64,000 bases of DNA from Algibacter miyuki (GTDB lineage Bacteria > Bacteroidota > Bacteroidia > Flavobacteriales > Flavobacteriaceae). The DNA lies in assembly GCF_030409805.1 (NCBI RefSeq), contig NZ_JAUFQP010000001.1:372001-436000 (forward strand), read 5' to 3'. Positions 55,960 through 64,000 of this stretch are shown here, piece after piece. Positions within the stretch are counted from its first letter, which is position 1; the number at the start of each line of letters is the position of its first letter. The position numbers and the translations under genes were made by a program. The notes under the pieces are model-generated. The model had not been told where the DNA came from. It searched no databases and worked only from the letters and a program-made list of their open reading frames with translations.

Positions 55960-57162
55960 ATGTCCTCAGTAAAAGCAGTTCTCAGAACAAAATCGAACTC
56001 TCAGAAATTATTCCCTATTGCAATACGGATTATAAAGGATAGAAAAACCTCTTTTTTGTATACAGGGCAGTACATTCATAAGAATCAATGGGACAAAAAT
56101 AAGGGACAAGTAAAAAAATCGCATCCTGACTCATTAAATATTAATCAGCTAATATTTAAAAAACTTTCAAAAGTAAATAGAGGCTTATTAGAAGCAGAAG
56201 TTAAAGATGAATATCAGTCATCTATTAATATTAAAAATAAAGTAATTCAAACTCATTCTAGTGATTTTTTTAATGTGGCAGAGATGTATTTAAAGAATAT
56301 TGCTGATAGGGATAAATCTCACCAATTGGCTATTGAGTTTAAGAGGATAGAAGTTTTTAAAGTATTTCTTGATAGGGATAAACTTTTTTTCAATGATTTA
56401 AACATAGAATTACTTAAAAAATTTGAAAATCATTTAATTGTTAAGCTAAAATTGTCTAGGCGAACAATGGTGAATTATATGATTACGATTAGGACTATTT
56501 TTAATTTAGCAATAAGAAATTCATTTACCGACATTAAGTTTTATCCATTTGGTAAAGGGAAATATTCTATAAAGTTCCCGGAAACAAAGAAAATAGGACT
56601 TAATATTGATGAAATAACTCTCCTAGAAAACATTCAAAACATAACGAAAGCGCAACAATATGCTCTTTCTGTATGGCTTTTGAGCTTTTATTTTGCAGGA
56701 ATTAGAATTAGTGATGTACTTCAATTAAAATGGGAAGATTTTTTAGATAATCGTTTGCATTATAGGATGAATAAGAATAACAAACTAGTTTCATTAAAGG
56801 TACCAGAAAAAGTTCAAAATATTCTTAAAAATCTTGAAAGAGATAAAAACTCAACATATTTATTTAAGGAACTAGAAGGTGTTAATCTAAATGACAATAA
56901 ACAATTAAGAACTAGGATAAAGACTGCAACAAGAAATTTTAATAGAAGATTAGAAATAATAGCCGAGAAGGCAGGAATAAACAAAAAACTTAGCATGCAT
57001 ATTGCTAGACATAGTTTTGGAAATATATCTGGTGATAGAATTCCGATACAAATACTTCAAAAACTATACAGACATTCTTCTGTAACAACTACAATTTTAT
57101 ATCAGTCGAATTTTATGCAAAAAGAAACAGATGAAGCTTTAGATAAAGTTATTGATTTCTGA
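55960..57162 (+). CDS. Tyrosine recombinase (site-specific integrase)
   Basis: Catalyses integration and excision of the island. 400 residues with the Bacteroidota layout: arm-binding N-terminus (about 1-100), SAM-like core-binding domain (about 105-205), catalytic domain to the end. The catalytic set is complete: Arg in FAGIRISDVL (about 249), HIARHSFG (about 347-354), His372 in LYRHSS and the nucleophile Tyr381 in ILYQ. It begins 164 bases after the tRNA fragment and points away from it, so the element it moves should extend rightwards. Confidence 0.93.
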   Translation: MSSVKAVLRTKSNSQKLFPIAIRIIKDRKTSFLYTGQYIHKNQWDKNKGQVKKSHPDSLNINQLIFKKLSKVNRGLLEAEVKDEYQSSINIKNKVIQTHSSDFFNVAEMYLKNIADRDKSHQLAIEFKRIEVFKVFLDRDKLFFNDLNIELLKKFENHLIVKLKLSRRTMVNYMITIRTIFNLAIRNSFTDIKFYPFGKGKYSIKFPETKKIGLNIDEITLLENIQNITKAQQYALSVWLLSFYFAGIRISDVLQLKWEDFLDNRLHYRMNKNNKLVSLKVPEKVQNILKNLERDKNSTYLFKELEGVNLNDNKQLRTRIKTATRNFNRRLEIIAEKAGINKKLSMHIARHSFGNISGDRIPIQILQKLYRHSSVTTTILYQSNFMQKETDEALDKVIDF

Positions 57163-57476
57163 GGTCTTTCTAAAAAAAACTTATTTGTCTGATAGAATGA
57201 GTAACTATCCAAATTTATTTTCTATAAGATTCATAAGGGGAAGTAAAGAGTGTTAGTTTTTTATGCACCACTTCATGTATATTTCTGTAAATAGATAAAT
57301 TTTGGTTTTATTTAAGTGAATATGGAAAAAAATATTTGTTCCTAATTTGTTAGAATTAGTTTCATTTGACTTTTGTAATATGTAATAAAGGTATCATGAT
57401 GAGAGAATAATATAATTTTTATCTTTAGAATAAATTTAGAATTATAAACTAATTTTATTGTTTTAAATTTATCACA
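57163..57476 (+). other. AT-rich gap before the response regulator
   Basis: No gene, repeat or convincing hairpin found. It must hold the promoter of the two-component pair. Confidence 0.4.
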
Positions 57477-58151
57477 ATGAAATATCTAATAGCCGAAGAC
57501 GAAATCGATTTGCAACAATCCATTGTCACGTATCTACAACGTGATGGTAATATCTGTGAAGTAGCATCGGATTTTAGAGAAGCCTCAGGAAAAGCTGCTC
57601 TCTATGATTATGACGTGATTATTTTAGATATTAATTTGGTCACAGGAAGTGGGTTAGATGTGCTTAAAACTTTAAAGAAGGAAAAGAAAAAAGCTGGAGT
57701 TATAATTATATCAGCAAATAATTCATTGACAGATAAATTAGAAGGTTTAGATTTAGGTGCAGATGATTATATCACCAAGCCTTTTCATTTAGCAGAACTT
57801 AATTCTCGTATCAATGCTGTACTTCGTCGTGGAAAATATGGAGGCGATGAAATTATGGAGTTCAATGAGATTAAAATTGATACAAAATCTAGAACAGCCT
57901 ATGTAAATAGTAAAGCAATAGCGTTAACAAGAAAAGAATACGATTTATTAGTGTTCTTTATTTCAAATAAAGGGCGTGTACTTTCAAAAGAAATTATAGC
58001 AGAACATCTTTGGGGAGACGATAGTGATTTATTAGATAATTTTGATTTTATTTACGTGCACATCAATAATTTACGAAAAAAGTTAACTGCTGAAGGTGCT
58101 AAGTATATCAAAACAGCTTATGGTAGTGGTTATAAATTTATAGAAGATTAA
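57477..58151 (+). CDS. OmpR-family response regulator
   Basis: Transcription factor controlled by the next gene's kinase. Receiver domain (about 1-115) with acidic pair EDE at 7-9, phospho-acceptor Asp51 in VIILDINLV and Lys in ADDYITKPFH (about 94-103). Winged-helix domain (about 125-224) with RKEYDLLVFFISNKGRVLSKEII and HINNLRKKL. 224 residues. Stop and kinase start are 3 bases apart. On a metal-resistance island, control of metal efflux genes (CusRS/CopRS-like) is plausible but not shown. Confidence 0.93.
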   Translation: MKYLIAEDEIDLQQSIVTYLQRDGNICEVASDFREASGKAALYDYDVIILDINLVTGSGLDVLKTLKKEKKKAGVIIISANNSLTDKLEGLDLGADDYITKPFHLAELNSRINAVLRRGKYGGDEIMEFNEIKIDTKSRTAYVNSKAIALTRKEYDLLVFFISNKGRVLSKEIIAEHLWGDDSDLLDNFDFIYVHINNLRKKLTAEGAKYIKTAYGSGYKFIED

Positions 58152-58154
58152 TAA

Positions 58155-59405
58155 GTGAATAAAAAAATAAAACTCATAAAAAAAACATCTAGAACATTTC
58201 TGCTTACAGGTTTGTTCTTGGCAATATTGAGTTCTATTGTGTTATATTTTTACACCAAAAATATTTTAGAGAGTGAAGTTGAGGAAGTTCTCTACTCAAC
58301 AGAGGTAAGAGTTGAGAGTGCATTAAAAAATGGTACAGAACAATTTGGATTGCCTCCAGTTATTGAGGTGAATAGGGTAGAAACTCTAGGCAGAGAGGTG
58401 TTAAAAGACACTATAATTTATGATCCTTCAGAAGATGAAATGGAATTGTTTAGGGAGCTTTCAGTCTTCAAAAACATAAACGGAACTAACTATCAAATTA
58501 CGGTAAGGAATATGGTTGTGGAATCTGAAGATTTTGCTTTTGCAATTGTTATCTCTAACGTAGCCATATTTGTATTAGCTTTTATATTTCTGTTTTATTT
58601 CAATACAACTAGAAACCTTAAATTATGGAGCCCGTTTTTTAAAAATTTAGAACAGATGAAAAGGTTCTCACTAACATCAAAAGAACCTTTAAACTTAGTG
58701 GATAGTGATGTTTTAGAGTTTTCAGAATTAAAAACAGAAATTGAAACGCTAACAGATAAAGTAAGGTCAGATTACGAGAGTTTAAAGCAGTTTACAGAAG
58801 ATGTCTCTCACGAAATGCAAACACCATTAGCAATCATTCAAGCAAAGATTGATAACCTAATTAACGAACAAGAAATAAGTGATAAACAGTTTGAACAGGT
58901 AACATCTATTCAAAAGGATATTCAACGCTTAAAACAACTTAATAAAAGAATTACAACCTTAACTAAAATTGACAATAATCAATTTATAAATATTGAAAAT
59001 GTCAACCTATCAGATTTGATAAAGGAAAAGATTGAAAGCTTTAAAGAACTGCAATTTGCAAACCTAGTCTATACTTCAAAAAACGAACTATTTGTTTCTA
59101 TGGATGCTTACCTAGCAGACATTCTGATTAATAACTTGGTTTCAAATGCTATAAAACACAGTAAAAAAAATGAAGAGATTACTGTTGTTACTAAAGATAA
59201 TTTACTTATTATTTCAAACTTTGGAGAAAAAGCTTTGGCGCATCCCGAAAATTTATTCTTACGTTTTTACAGAGAATCTAGCGCTAATCAATCCACAGGT
59301 TTGGGGCTAGCAATTGTTAAGAAAATCTGTGATTTATATGGTTTTAAAATTTCATACCAATTTGAGGTTGATCATCATGTGTTTTCAATAGATTTTTCTG
59401 AATAA
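58155..59405 (+). CDS. Sensor histidine kinase
   Basis: Membrane kinase pairing with the upstream regulator. Starts with GTG, 3 bases after the regulator stop. Helices at about 14-33 and 131-152 flank a small periplasmic sensor of about 95 residues, then HisKA with His219 in FTEDVSHEMQTP, a N-box LADILINNLVSNAIKHSKK and a degenerate G-box STGLGLAIVKKI. 416 residues. The periplasmic part shows no Cys or His cluster, so a metal signal is not evident. Confidence 0.92.
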   Translation: MNKKIKLIKKTSRTFLLTGLFLAILSSIVLYFYTKNILESEVEEVLYSTEVRVESALKNGTEQFGLPPVIEVNRVETLGREVLKDTIIYDPSEDEMELFRELSVFKNINGTNYQITVRNMVVESEDFAFAIVISNVAIFVLAFIFLFYFNTTRNLKLWSPFFKNLEQMKRFSLTSKEPLNLVDSDVLEFSELKTEIETLTDKVRSDYESLKQFTEDVSHEMQTPLAIIQAKIDNLINEQEISDKQFEQVTSIQKDIQRLKQLNKRITTLTKIDNNQFINIENVNLSDLIKEKIESFKELQFANLVYTSKNELFVSMDAYLADILINNLVSNAIKHSKKNEEITVVTKDNLLIISNFGEKALAHPENLFLRFYRESSANQSTGLGLAIVKKICDLYGFKISYQFEVDHHVFSIDFSE

Positions 59406-59509
59406 TAGAGGTATAGTTTGGTTATTGTAAAACCGTAAAATTCACTTATAATAATGCTTGTTATTTAATTGTCGAAATGAAAAGACGAAACAGAACATGA
59501 ACATTAATT

Positions 59510-59923
59510 ATGGAAACAATAGAACAAGTATTTGAGTCAAAAAATATACGTCTTACAGCAATGCGTATGTTAATATATAAGTTTCTTACAGAAAAAGAAG
59601 TCGCTGTTACATTGAGTGATATAGAAAATGCATTTGAGAAAGCAGAAAGGACAACCTTGTATAGAACCATAAAAACTTTTGAAGAAAAAGATATTGTACA
59701 TCAAATAGATGATGGAACAGGAATCACTAAATACGCATTATGTGAGAAAGGTTGTAGTTGTGAGATTGAGACAGATTTACATTTGCATTTTCACTGCAAT
59801 AACTGTAATGAAACCATATGCTTAACAGAGCATAAAATTCCACAAATTAAAGTGCCAGAAGGCTTCGTTTCTGAAAACGTAAACTTGGTGGTTAAAGGTA
59901 TTTGTGATAAGTGTAGTGGTTAA
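59510..59923 (+). CDS. Fur-family metal-dependent repressor
   Basis: 137 residues. Winged helix with RLTAMRMLIYKFLTEKEVAVTLSDIENAF and AERTTLYRTIKTFEEKDIVHQI, then a dimerisation domain with structural zinc Cys pairs (HCNNC near 96-100, CDKC near 133-136) and His-rich HLHFHC. Could be Zur-like or Fur-like. It has a separate position 105 bases after the kinase. Confidence 0.9.
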   Translation: METIEQVFESKNIRLTAMRMLIYKFLTEKEVAVTLSDIENAFEKAERTTLYRTIKTFEEKDIVHQIDDGTGITKYALCEKGCSCEIETDLHLHFHCNNCNETICLTEHKIPQIKVPEGFVSENVNLVVKGICDKCSG

Positions 59924-60023
59924 GAAACTTACATTTACTACATTCTATTTTATATTTTTTAGCCGTTCCCAACACATATATCCAACGCTCTAAAAATCAA
60001 AATAGTTAAAATTCACAACTATA

Positions 60024-60045
60024 TATTTAAGTATTTGCTTAAATA
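60024..60045. promoter_or_regulatory. Candidate ArsR-family operator
   Basis: Perfect inverted repeat TATTTAAG (60024-60031) / CTTAAATA (60038-60045) with a 6-base spacer, 61 bases before the ArsR gene. ArsR/SmtB repressors bind such AT-rich palindromes at their own promoters. Binding not shown. Confidence 0.6.
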
Positions 60046-60105
60046 CGTAATTAATTATATGTTTGTTCGACAAAGCAAATATCTTTAATAAAAATATATA
60101 CACAA

Positions 60106-60477
60106 ATGAAATTAGAAATAACCTGTACAAGGGCGGAAGCCAACCATAAGCAGTTACAAAACTGTATGGAGACATTGGATAATATGGAAGGGAGTTTTCA
60201 AAAAATGACAAAACTTTTATCAATTGCCGGAAGCGATGTAAGATTGAAAATTCTTTATTTATTGAATTTAGAAAATGAATTATGCCCTTGTGATTTAGCA
60301 GATATTCTAAAAATGAGTGTTCCTGCGATCTCACAACATATACGTAAAATCAAAGATGCAGGAATAATCAATTCAAGACGAGATGGTCAAACGCTTTACT
60401 ACTCATTGAATAAAGATGAAACAGAGATATTTAGTAGCATTTTTAAATCTATAGAATTAATTAGAAAAACAGCATAA
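60106..60477 (+). CDS. ArsR/SmtB-family metal-sensing repressor
   Basis: 123-residue winged-helix repressor released from DNA by metal. The metal-site motif ELCPCDL (Cys60, Cys62) lies in the recognition-preceding helix, matching ELCVCDL sites of ArsR/CadC-type sensors; Cys7 and Cys20 in the N-terminus could complete it. SVPAISQHIRKIKDAGIINSRRDGQTLYYSL is the DNA-reading helix and wing. Directly upstream of the mercury genes, so mercury (or cadmium) sensing is likely, replacing MerR. Confidence 0.92.
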   Translation: MKLEITCTRAEANHKQLQNCMETLDNMEGSFQKMTKLLSIAGSDVRLKILYLLNLENELCPCDLADILKMSVPAISQHIRKIKDAGIINSRRDGQTLYYSLNKDETEIFSSIFKSIELIRKTA

Positions 60478-60576
60478 TTTATAAAGAAATGAAACGAGCA
60501 TGTTATGAATTTTCTTACACCGTAAGGGAGTTAATAGCGAACTGCATGTGACCGTTAAAAATCAATAAATATAAAC

Positions 60577-61188
60577 ATGAAAACAGAAAAAACATCAAAA
60601 AATGCAGCATACACAGGTTTATTTGCTGCTGTAGCAGCATCATCTTGTTGCATACCACCTGTTATAGCATTAATAGCTGGCGTTGGAGGAAGTGCGTCTG
60701 CCCTATCTTGGATGGAACCATTTAGACCCTATTTAATTGGTTTAGCTATAGTCGCAATTGGCTATGCCTGGTATAATTATTTAAAACCAAAAAGTGCCGA
60801 TGATTGTGGTTGTGAAGTTGATGCAAAACCAAAATGGTTTCAAACAAAAGGATTTTTAGTTGGTATTACTTTGTTTGCAACGGTTTCAATTGCTTTCCCT
60901 TATTATGCTCATATTTTTTATCCTGATAATAAGAAAGAAGTGGTTATAGTCAATCAATCCAATATTCAAACATTAAATTTTGATGTTAAAGGGATGACTT
61001 GTACATCTTGTGAAGAACACGTTAAACACGCAGTTAATGAGTTAGAAGGTATTGTAAATATCAAGGCTTCCTATGAAAAGGCAAACGCAGAAGTGGAGTT
61101 TGATAATACAAAAACGACTAAAGAGAATATAGAAAAAGCAATAAACTCAACAGGATATAAAGTAATTAATAAAGAAAAAAATGAGTAA
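60577..61188 (+). CDS. merTP: Mercuric transport protein MerT-MerP fusion
   Basis: Brings Hg2+ through the inner membrane to the reductase. Residues about 10-120 are MerT: helix 1 with the Hg-binding Cys24-Cys25 (SSCCIPP), helix 2, a cytoplasmic Cys pair (DDCGCEVD), helix 3 (GFLVGITLFATVSIAF). Residues about 133-200 are a MerP-like heavy-metal-associated domain with GMTCTSCEEH. Such fusions are known in Bacteroidota. It overlaps merA by 8 bases. Confidence 0.92.
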   Translation: MKTEKTSKNAAYTGLFAAVAASSCCIPPVIALIAGVGGSASALSWMEPFRPYLIGLAIVAIGYAWYNYLKPKSADDCGCEVDAKPKWFQTKGFLVGITLFATVSIAFPYYAHIFYPDNKKEVVIVNQSNIQTLNFDVKGMTCTSCEEHVKHAVNELEGIVNIKASYEKANAEVEFDNTKTTKENIEKAINSTGYKVINKEKNE

Positions 61189-62860
61189 TAAAACAATAAA
61201 TTTAAACATCAACGGAATGACTTGCTCTGGGTGTTCATCACATATTGAAAAAGATTTAAACGTTAAAGACGGAATTGTAAGTAGCTCCGTAAATCATGAA
61301 ACAGGAGAAGGGAAATTTGTATATGACACCAATAAGATAAGTAATCAAGATGTTATTAATGCAGTAAACAATATAGGAAATTATTCAGTTATTGAAGATA
61401 TTGAAAAGGAAGATTGCTGTATTACAAATGCCAAAGATTATGATGGGCAGCATAAATTCGATTTAATTGTTATTGGTGGTGGTTCAGCAGCATTTTCAGC
61501 AGCCATAAAAGCGGAAAGCATTGGTTTAACTATTTTAATGGTAAATGATGGATTAGATTTTGGAGGAACCTGTGTCAATGTTGGCTGTGTACCTTCTAAA
61601 AATTTGATTAGAGCTGCCGAAACAGTATATCATGCAACACATTCTAATTTTAAAGGAATTAAACCAAAAGGTGTTGAAATTGATTTTACGCAAATTATAA
61701 AAGACAAAAAAGCATTAGTTGCCACATTACAACAACATAAGTATATGGATGTGGTAAGTGATTTCAAAAACTTAACAATGCTTAAAGGTTGGGCAGAATT
61801 TGTAGATAATAAAACAATTCTTGTAGATGGAAAAGATACATACACCGCAACTAACATCATTATAGCAACAGGAGCAACAACAAACATTCCTAACATTGAA
61901 GGACTAAATAAAGTAGGCTACTTAACAAATGTATCTTTATTCGATTTAGAAGAAAAACCAAAAAGCTTAACCATAATGGGAGCTGGATATATCGGATTGG
62001 AAATTGCAATGGCATATAACCGTTTGGGAGTAAAGGTTCGTATCATTGAATTTACAGATAGACCATTACGTAGTCAAACCAACGATATTACAGATGTTTT
62101 AGAAGCACAAATGAAAAGTGAAGGGATTGAAATCCTTCCAAATTTTAGAGCTATTAAATTTGAAAAAGATGGTGATAAAACCATTATTCATTGCAAATGT
62201 CCTGATGGTTCTACCACTCAAATTATTGAAGAAGGACATATTGTTGTAGCTACAGGTACAAAACCAAATACGTCTAAATTAGGTCTAAAAAATATTGACT
62301 TAAAACTGACTGATAAAGGACATATTTTAGTTAACGAAAAAATGGAAACTAATATTTCCAATATTTATGCAGTAGGTGACGTAACAAACACACCACCTTT
62401 TGTTTATACAGCAGCAAAAGAAGGAAGTACAGCAGTAAATAACGCCTTTTCATTATCCAAAAATAGTGTGGATTATACATCGTTACCTTGGGTAGTATTT
62501 ACAGATCCACAAATTGCAGGAGCAGGTATGGATGAAGTAGAAGCCGAAAAAAAAGGTATCCCTTTTGAAGTATCTAAATTAGATTTAATTCACGTTCCAA
62601 GAGCATTAGCAGCTCAAGATACCAGAGGATTTATAAAGCTAATTCGCAATACGGAAACGGATAAATTAATTGGTGCAAGAATAATAGCACCAGAAGGAGG
62701 TGAACTCATTCAACAATTAAGTATGGCTATTAAATTTGGAATTACAGTAAAAGATTTGGCTGAAAGTTTTTATCCATACTTGACACTTGGTGAGGGCATC
62801 AAATTAGCGGCCATTACTTTTGGAAAAGATGTTTCTAAATTGAGTTGTTGTGCGAGTTAA
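61181..62860 (+). CDS. merA: Mercuric reductase
   Basis: Reduces Hg2+ to volatile Hg0 with NADPH. 559 residues. N-terminal metal domain with GMTCSGC (Cys15, Cys18), FAD site (LIVIGGGSAAFSAAIKA, from about 94), redox-active disulfide GGTCVNVGCVPSK (about 127-139), NADPH site (MGAGYIGLEIA), and the C-terminal vicinal Cys pair LSCCAS that passes Hg to the active site. The 8-base overlap with merTP indicates coupled translation. Confidence 0.95.
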   Translation: MSNKTINLNINGMTCSGCSSHIEKDLNVKDGIVSSSVNHETGEGKFVYDTNKISNQDVINAVNNIGNYSVIEDIEKEDCCITNAKDYDGQHKFDLIVIGGGSAAFSAAIKAESIGLTILMVNDGLDFGGTCVNVGCVPSKNLIRAAETVYHATHSNFKGIKPKGVEIDFTQIIKDKKALVATLQQHKYMDVVSDFKNLTMLKGWAEFVDNKTILVDGKDTYTATNIIIATGATTNIPNIEGLNKVGYLTNVSLFDLEEKPKSLTIMGAGYIGLEIAMAYNRLGVKVRIIEFTDRPLRSQTNDITDVLEAQMKSEGIEILPNFRAIKFEKDGDKTIIHCKCPDGSTTQIIEEGHIVVATGTKPNTSKLGLKNIDLKLTDKGHILVNEKMETNISNIYAVGDVTNTPPFVYTAAKEGSTAVNNAFSLSKNSVDYTSLPWVVFTDPQIAGAGMDEVEAEKKGIPFEVSKLDLIHVPRALAAQDTRGFIKLIRNTETDKLIGARIIAPEGGELIQQLSMAIKFGITVKDLAESFYPYLTLGEGIKLAAITFGKDVSKLSCCAS

Positions 62861-62930
62861 TCCTTATGCTAATAGCTATACATATTTGCAAACATTGCCA
62901 ACAATGCACTTCCATTGCACTTAATAAAAC

Positions 62931-62974
62931 AGCATCTTTGAGTGTTATTAATTTTATTATGAAAAAAAGATGCT
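62931..62974 (+). promoter_or_regulatory. Inverted repeat covering the ATPase start codon
   Basis: AGCATCTTT (62931-62939) pairs perfectly with AAAGATGCT (62966-62974); loop 26 bases. The right arm includes the ATG at 62970, so in mRNA the start codon would be hidden. It may tune ATPase translation; unproven. Confidence 0.45.
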
Positions 62975-64000
62975 CAATTTAAAATATTTAAAACCCAATT
63001 CAGAAGTAGAACATAGTCACGATGATGGTCACGGTCATAGTGGTGGTCAACCAAATAATTTCAAAGCCTATTTACCAGCAATCATAAGTTTTTCAATGTT
63101 AATGATTGGTATTGGATTAGATTATTTTGACATAGCTTTTTTCAAAGATTGGTTACGTATTGTTTGGTACGGTATCGCTTATTTTCCAGTTGGACTTCCT
63201 GTTGTAAAAGAAGGTTGGGAAAGCATCAAAAAAGGAGATGTGTTTACTGAGTTCTTTTTAATGTCCATAGCAACTATTGGAGCATTTATCATTGGCGAAT
63301 ATCCTGAAGGTGTTGCAGTAATGTTGTTTTACGCAGTTGGGGAATTATTCCAAAATGCAGCAGTAACCAAAGCAAAAGGAAATATAAAAGCTTTGTTAGA
63401 TGTACGGCCAAATGAAGCTTTGGTTTATCGCAACAATAACTACATTTCTGTAAGTCCTGAAACAGTCGAAATTGGGGAAAAAGTGCAAGTCCGTGTCGGA
63501 GAAAAAATCCCTTTAGATGGTATTCTACTTTCCGATAAAGGTTCATTCAATACAGCAGCATTAACAGGCGAAAGTAAACCTGATACGATTGCAAAAGGCG
63601 AAAAAGTATTTGCAGGCAGTATTAATATGGATGGCGTTATTGAAATAGAATCCACAAAAGAGTTTAAGGATAGTTCCATTGCACGTATTCTCGATATGGT
63701 GCAGAATGCCACAGCTCGCAAATCGAAAACAGAATTATTCATCAGACAATTCGCTCGCATTTACACACCAATAGTTGTTTTTTTAGCAATAGGTGTTACG
63801 TTTCTTCCATACTTTTTTGTAGATGATTATGTATTTAGAGGTTGGTTGTACCGTGCCTTGATTTTTCTTGTAATTTCTTGTCCTTGTGCTTTGGTAATAT
63901 CAGTACCATTAGGTTATTTCGGTGGATTGGGTGCAGCTTCAAAAAATGGAATTTTGTTCAAAGGAGCTTCATTTTTAGATGCCATGACCAAAATAAACAC
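62970..64000 (+). CDS. Heavy-metal P-type ATPase (Zn/Cd/Pb export type), 3' end outside window
   Basis: ATP-driven exporter of divalent metals; 343 residues are present and the frame runs off the right edge without a stop. Residues 14-24 are His-rich (HSHDDGHGHSG), a metal-loading tail replacing a Cys-type HMA domain. Then membrane helices, the actuator motif TGES at 199-202, and the ion-site Cys304-Pro305-Cys306 in helix 6. The CPC motif places it in the P1B group; the His tail and operon suggest Zn/Cd/Pb/Co. The start is the ATG at 62970, 109 bases after merA. Confidence 0.92.
   Translation, partial: MLNLKYLKPNSEVEHSHDDGHGHSGGQPNNFKAYLPAIISFSMLMIGIGLDYFDIAFFKDWLRIVWYGIAYFPVGLPVVKEGWESIKKGDVFTEFFLMSIATIGAFIIGEYPEGVAVMLFYAVGELFQNAAVTKAKGNIKALLDVRPNEALVYRNNNYISVSPETVEIGEKVQVRVGEKIPLDGILLSDKGSFNTAALTGESKPDTIAKGEKVFAGSINMDGVIEIESTKEFKDSSIARILDMVQNATARKSKTELFIRQFARIYTPIVVFLAIGVTFLPYFFVDDYVFRGWLYRALIFLVISCPCALVISVPLGYFGGLGAASKNGILFKGASFLDAMTKIN

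Noticed and set aside
62866..62982. 38-codon frame with CKHCQQC between merA and the ATPase
   Set aside because: Too short and it overlaps the ATPase start; kept only as a possible leader peptide in the hairpin finding.
1..64000. CRISPR arrays, rRNA genes, complete tRNA genes, insertion sequences with transposase
   Set aside because: None found by reading: no regularly spaced repeats, no transposase frames, and only one tRNA fragment.

Overview
The window is low-GC, densely packed DNA from a marine Bacteroidota, most likely a member of Flavobacteriaceae. This rests on three SusC/SusD pairs, SusD lipoproteins, Por (T9SS) sorting tails, a SusC-style hybrid two-component regulator, Bacteroidota -7 promoter boxes (TAnnTTTG-like) and a BfmA/BtgA mobilisation protein. 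No species can be named from sequence alone.

Positions 1-52,200 form one large polysaccharide utilisation locus (PUL). It holds seven S1-type sulfatases, three SusC/SusD pairs, two GH78 alpha-L-rhamnosidase-like enzymes, one GH43 enzyme, L-arabinose catabolism genes (araB, araD, araA, aldose 1-epimerase), a class I fructose-1,6-bisphosphatase, a GntR/LacI-type (AraR-like) repressor, and a 1416-residue hybrid two-component system (HTCS). The gene set points to a sulfated polysaccharide containing L-rhamnose and L-arabinose, possibly also xylose. No ulvan lyase, GH105 or other recognisable endo-acting enzyme is present. A 569-residue secreted protein of unknown fold at 44,205 is the best candidate for a missing or new backbone-cleaving enzyme. 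The Na+/sugar symporter gene behind the arabinose genes is a wreck: an in-frame stop plus a deletion of most of the gene.

The most striking signal is a shared promoter design. Nine operon leaders on both strands carry a direct repeat, (A/G)CAGG-N4/5-(A/G)CAGGAT(A/G)C or a partial form of it. In eight of nine the GGAT ends exactly 22 bases before the first T of a -7 box; the ninth is at 21. A tenth copy at the left edge points to a co-regulated gene just outside the window. The HTCS gene carries the site itself, so it is the likely reader, and the sites define its regulon.

Positions 52,200-55,620 are decayed mobile DNA: a 34-bp repeat pair, the C-terminal remnant of an unrecognised gene, ssb, a DUF6876-like gene, a hairpin that may be an oriT, bfmA/btgA, and a D-cysteine desulfhydrase/ACC deaminase-like gene that has lost its PLP-phosphate loop by an in-frame deletion.

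Position 55,752 holds the 3' part of a methionine-type tRNA on the minus strand with its own terminator, which looks like an attachment-site scar. To its right lies an integrated island: tyrosine integrase, OmpR/histidine kinase pair, Fur-family regulator, ArsR-family regulator, mercuric transport fusion (merTP), mercuric reductase (merA), and a heavy-metal P-type ATPase that runs off the right end. It is a metal/mercury resistance island inserted beside the PUL.
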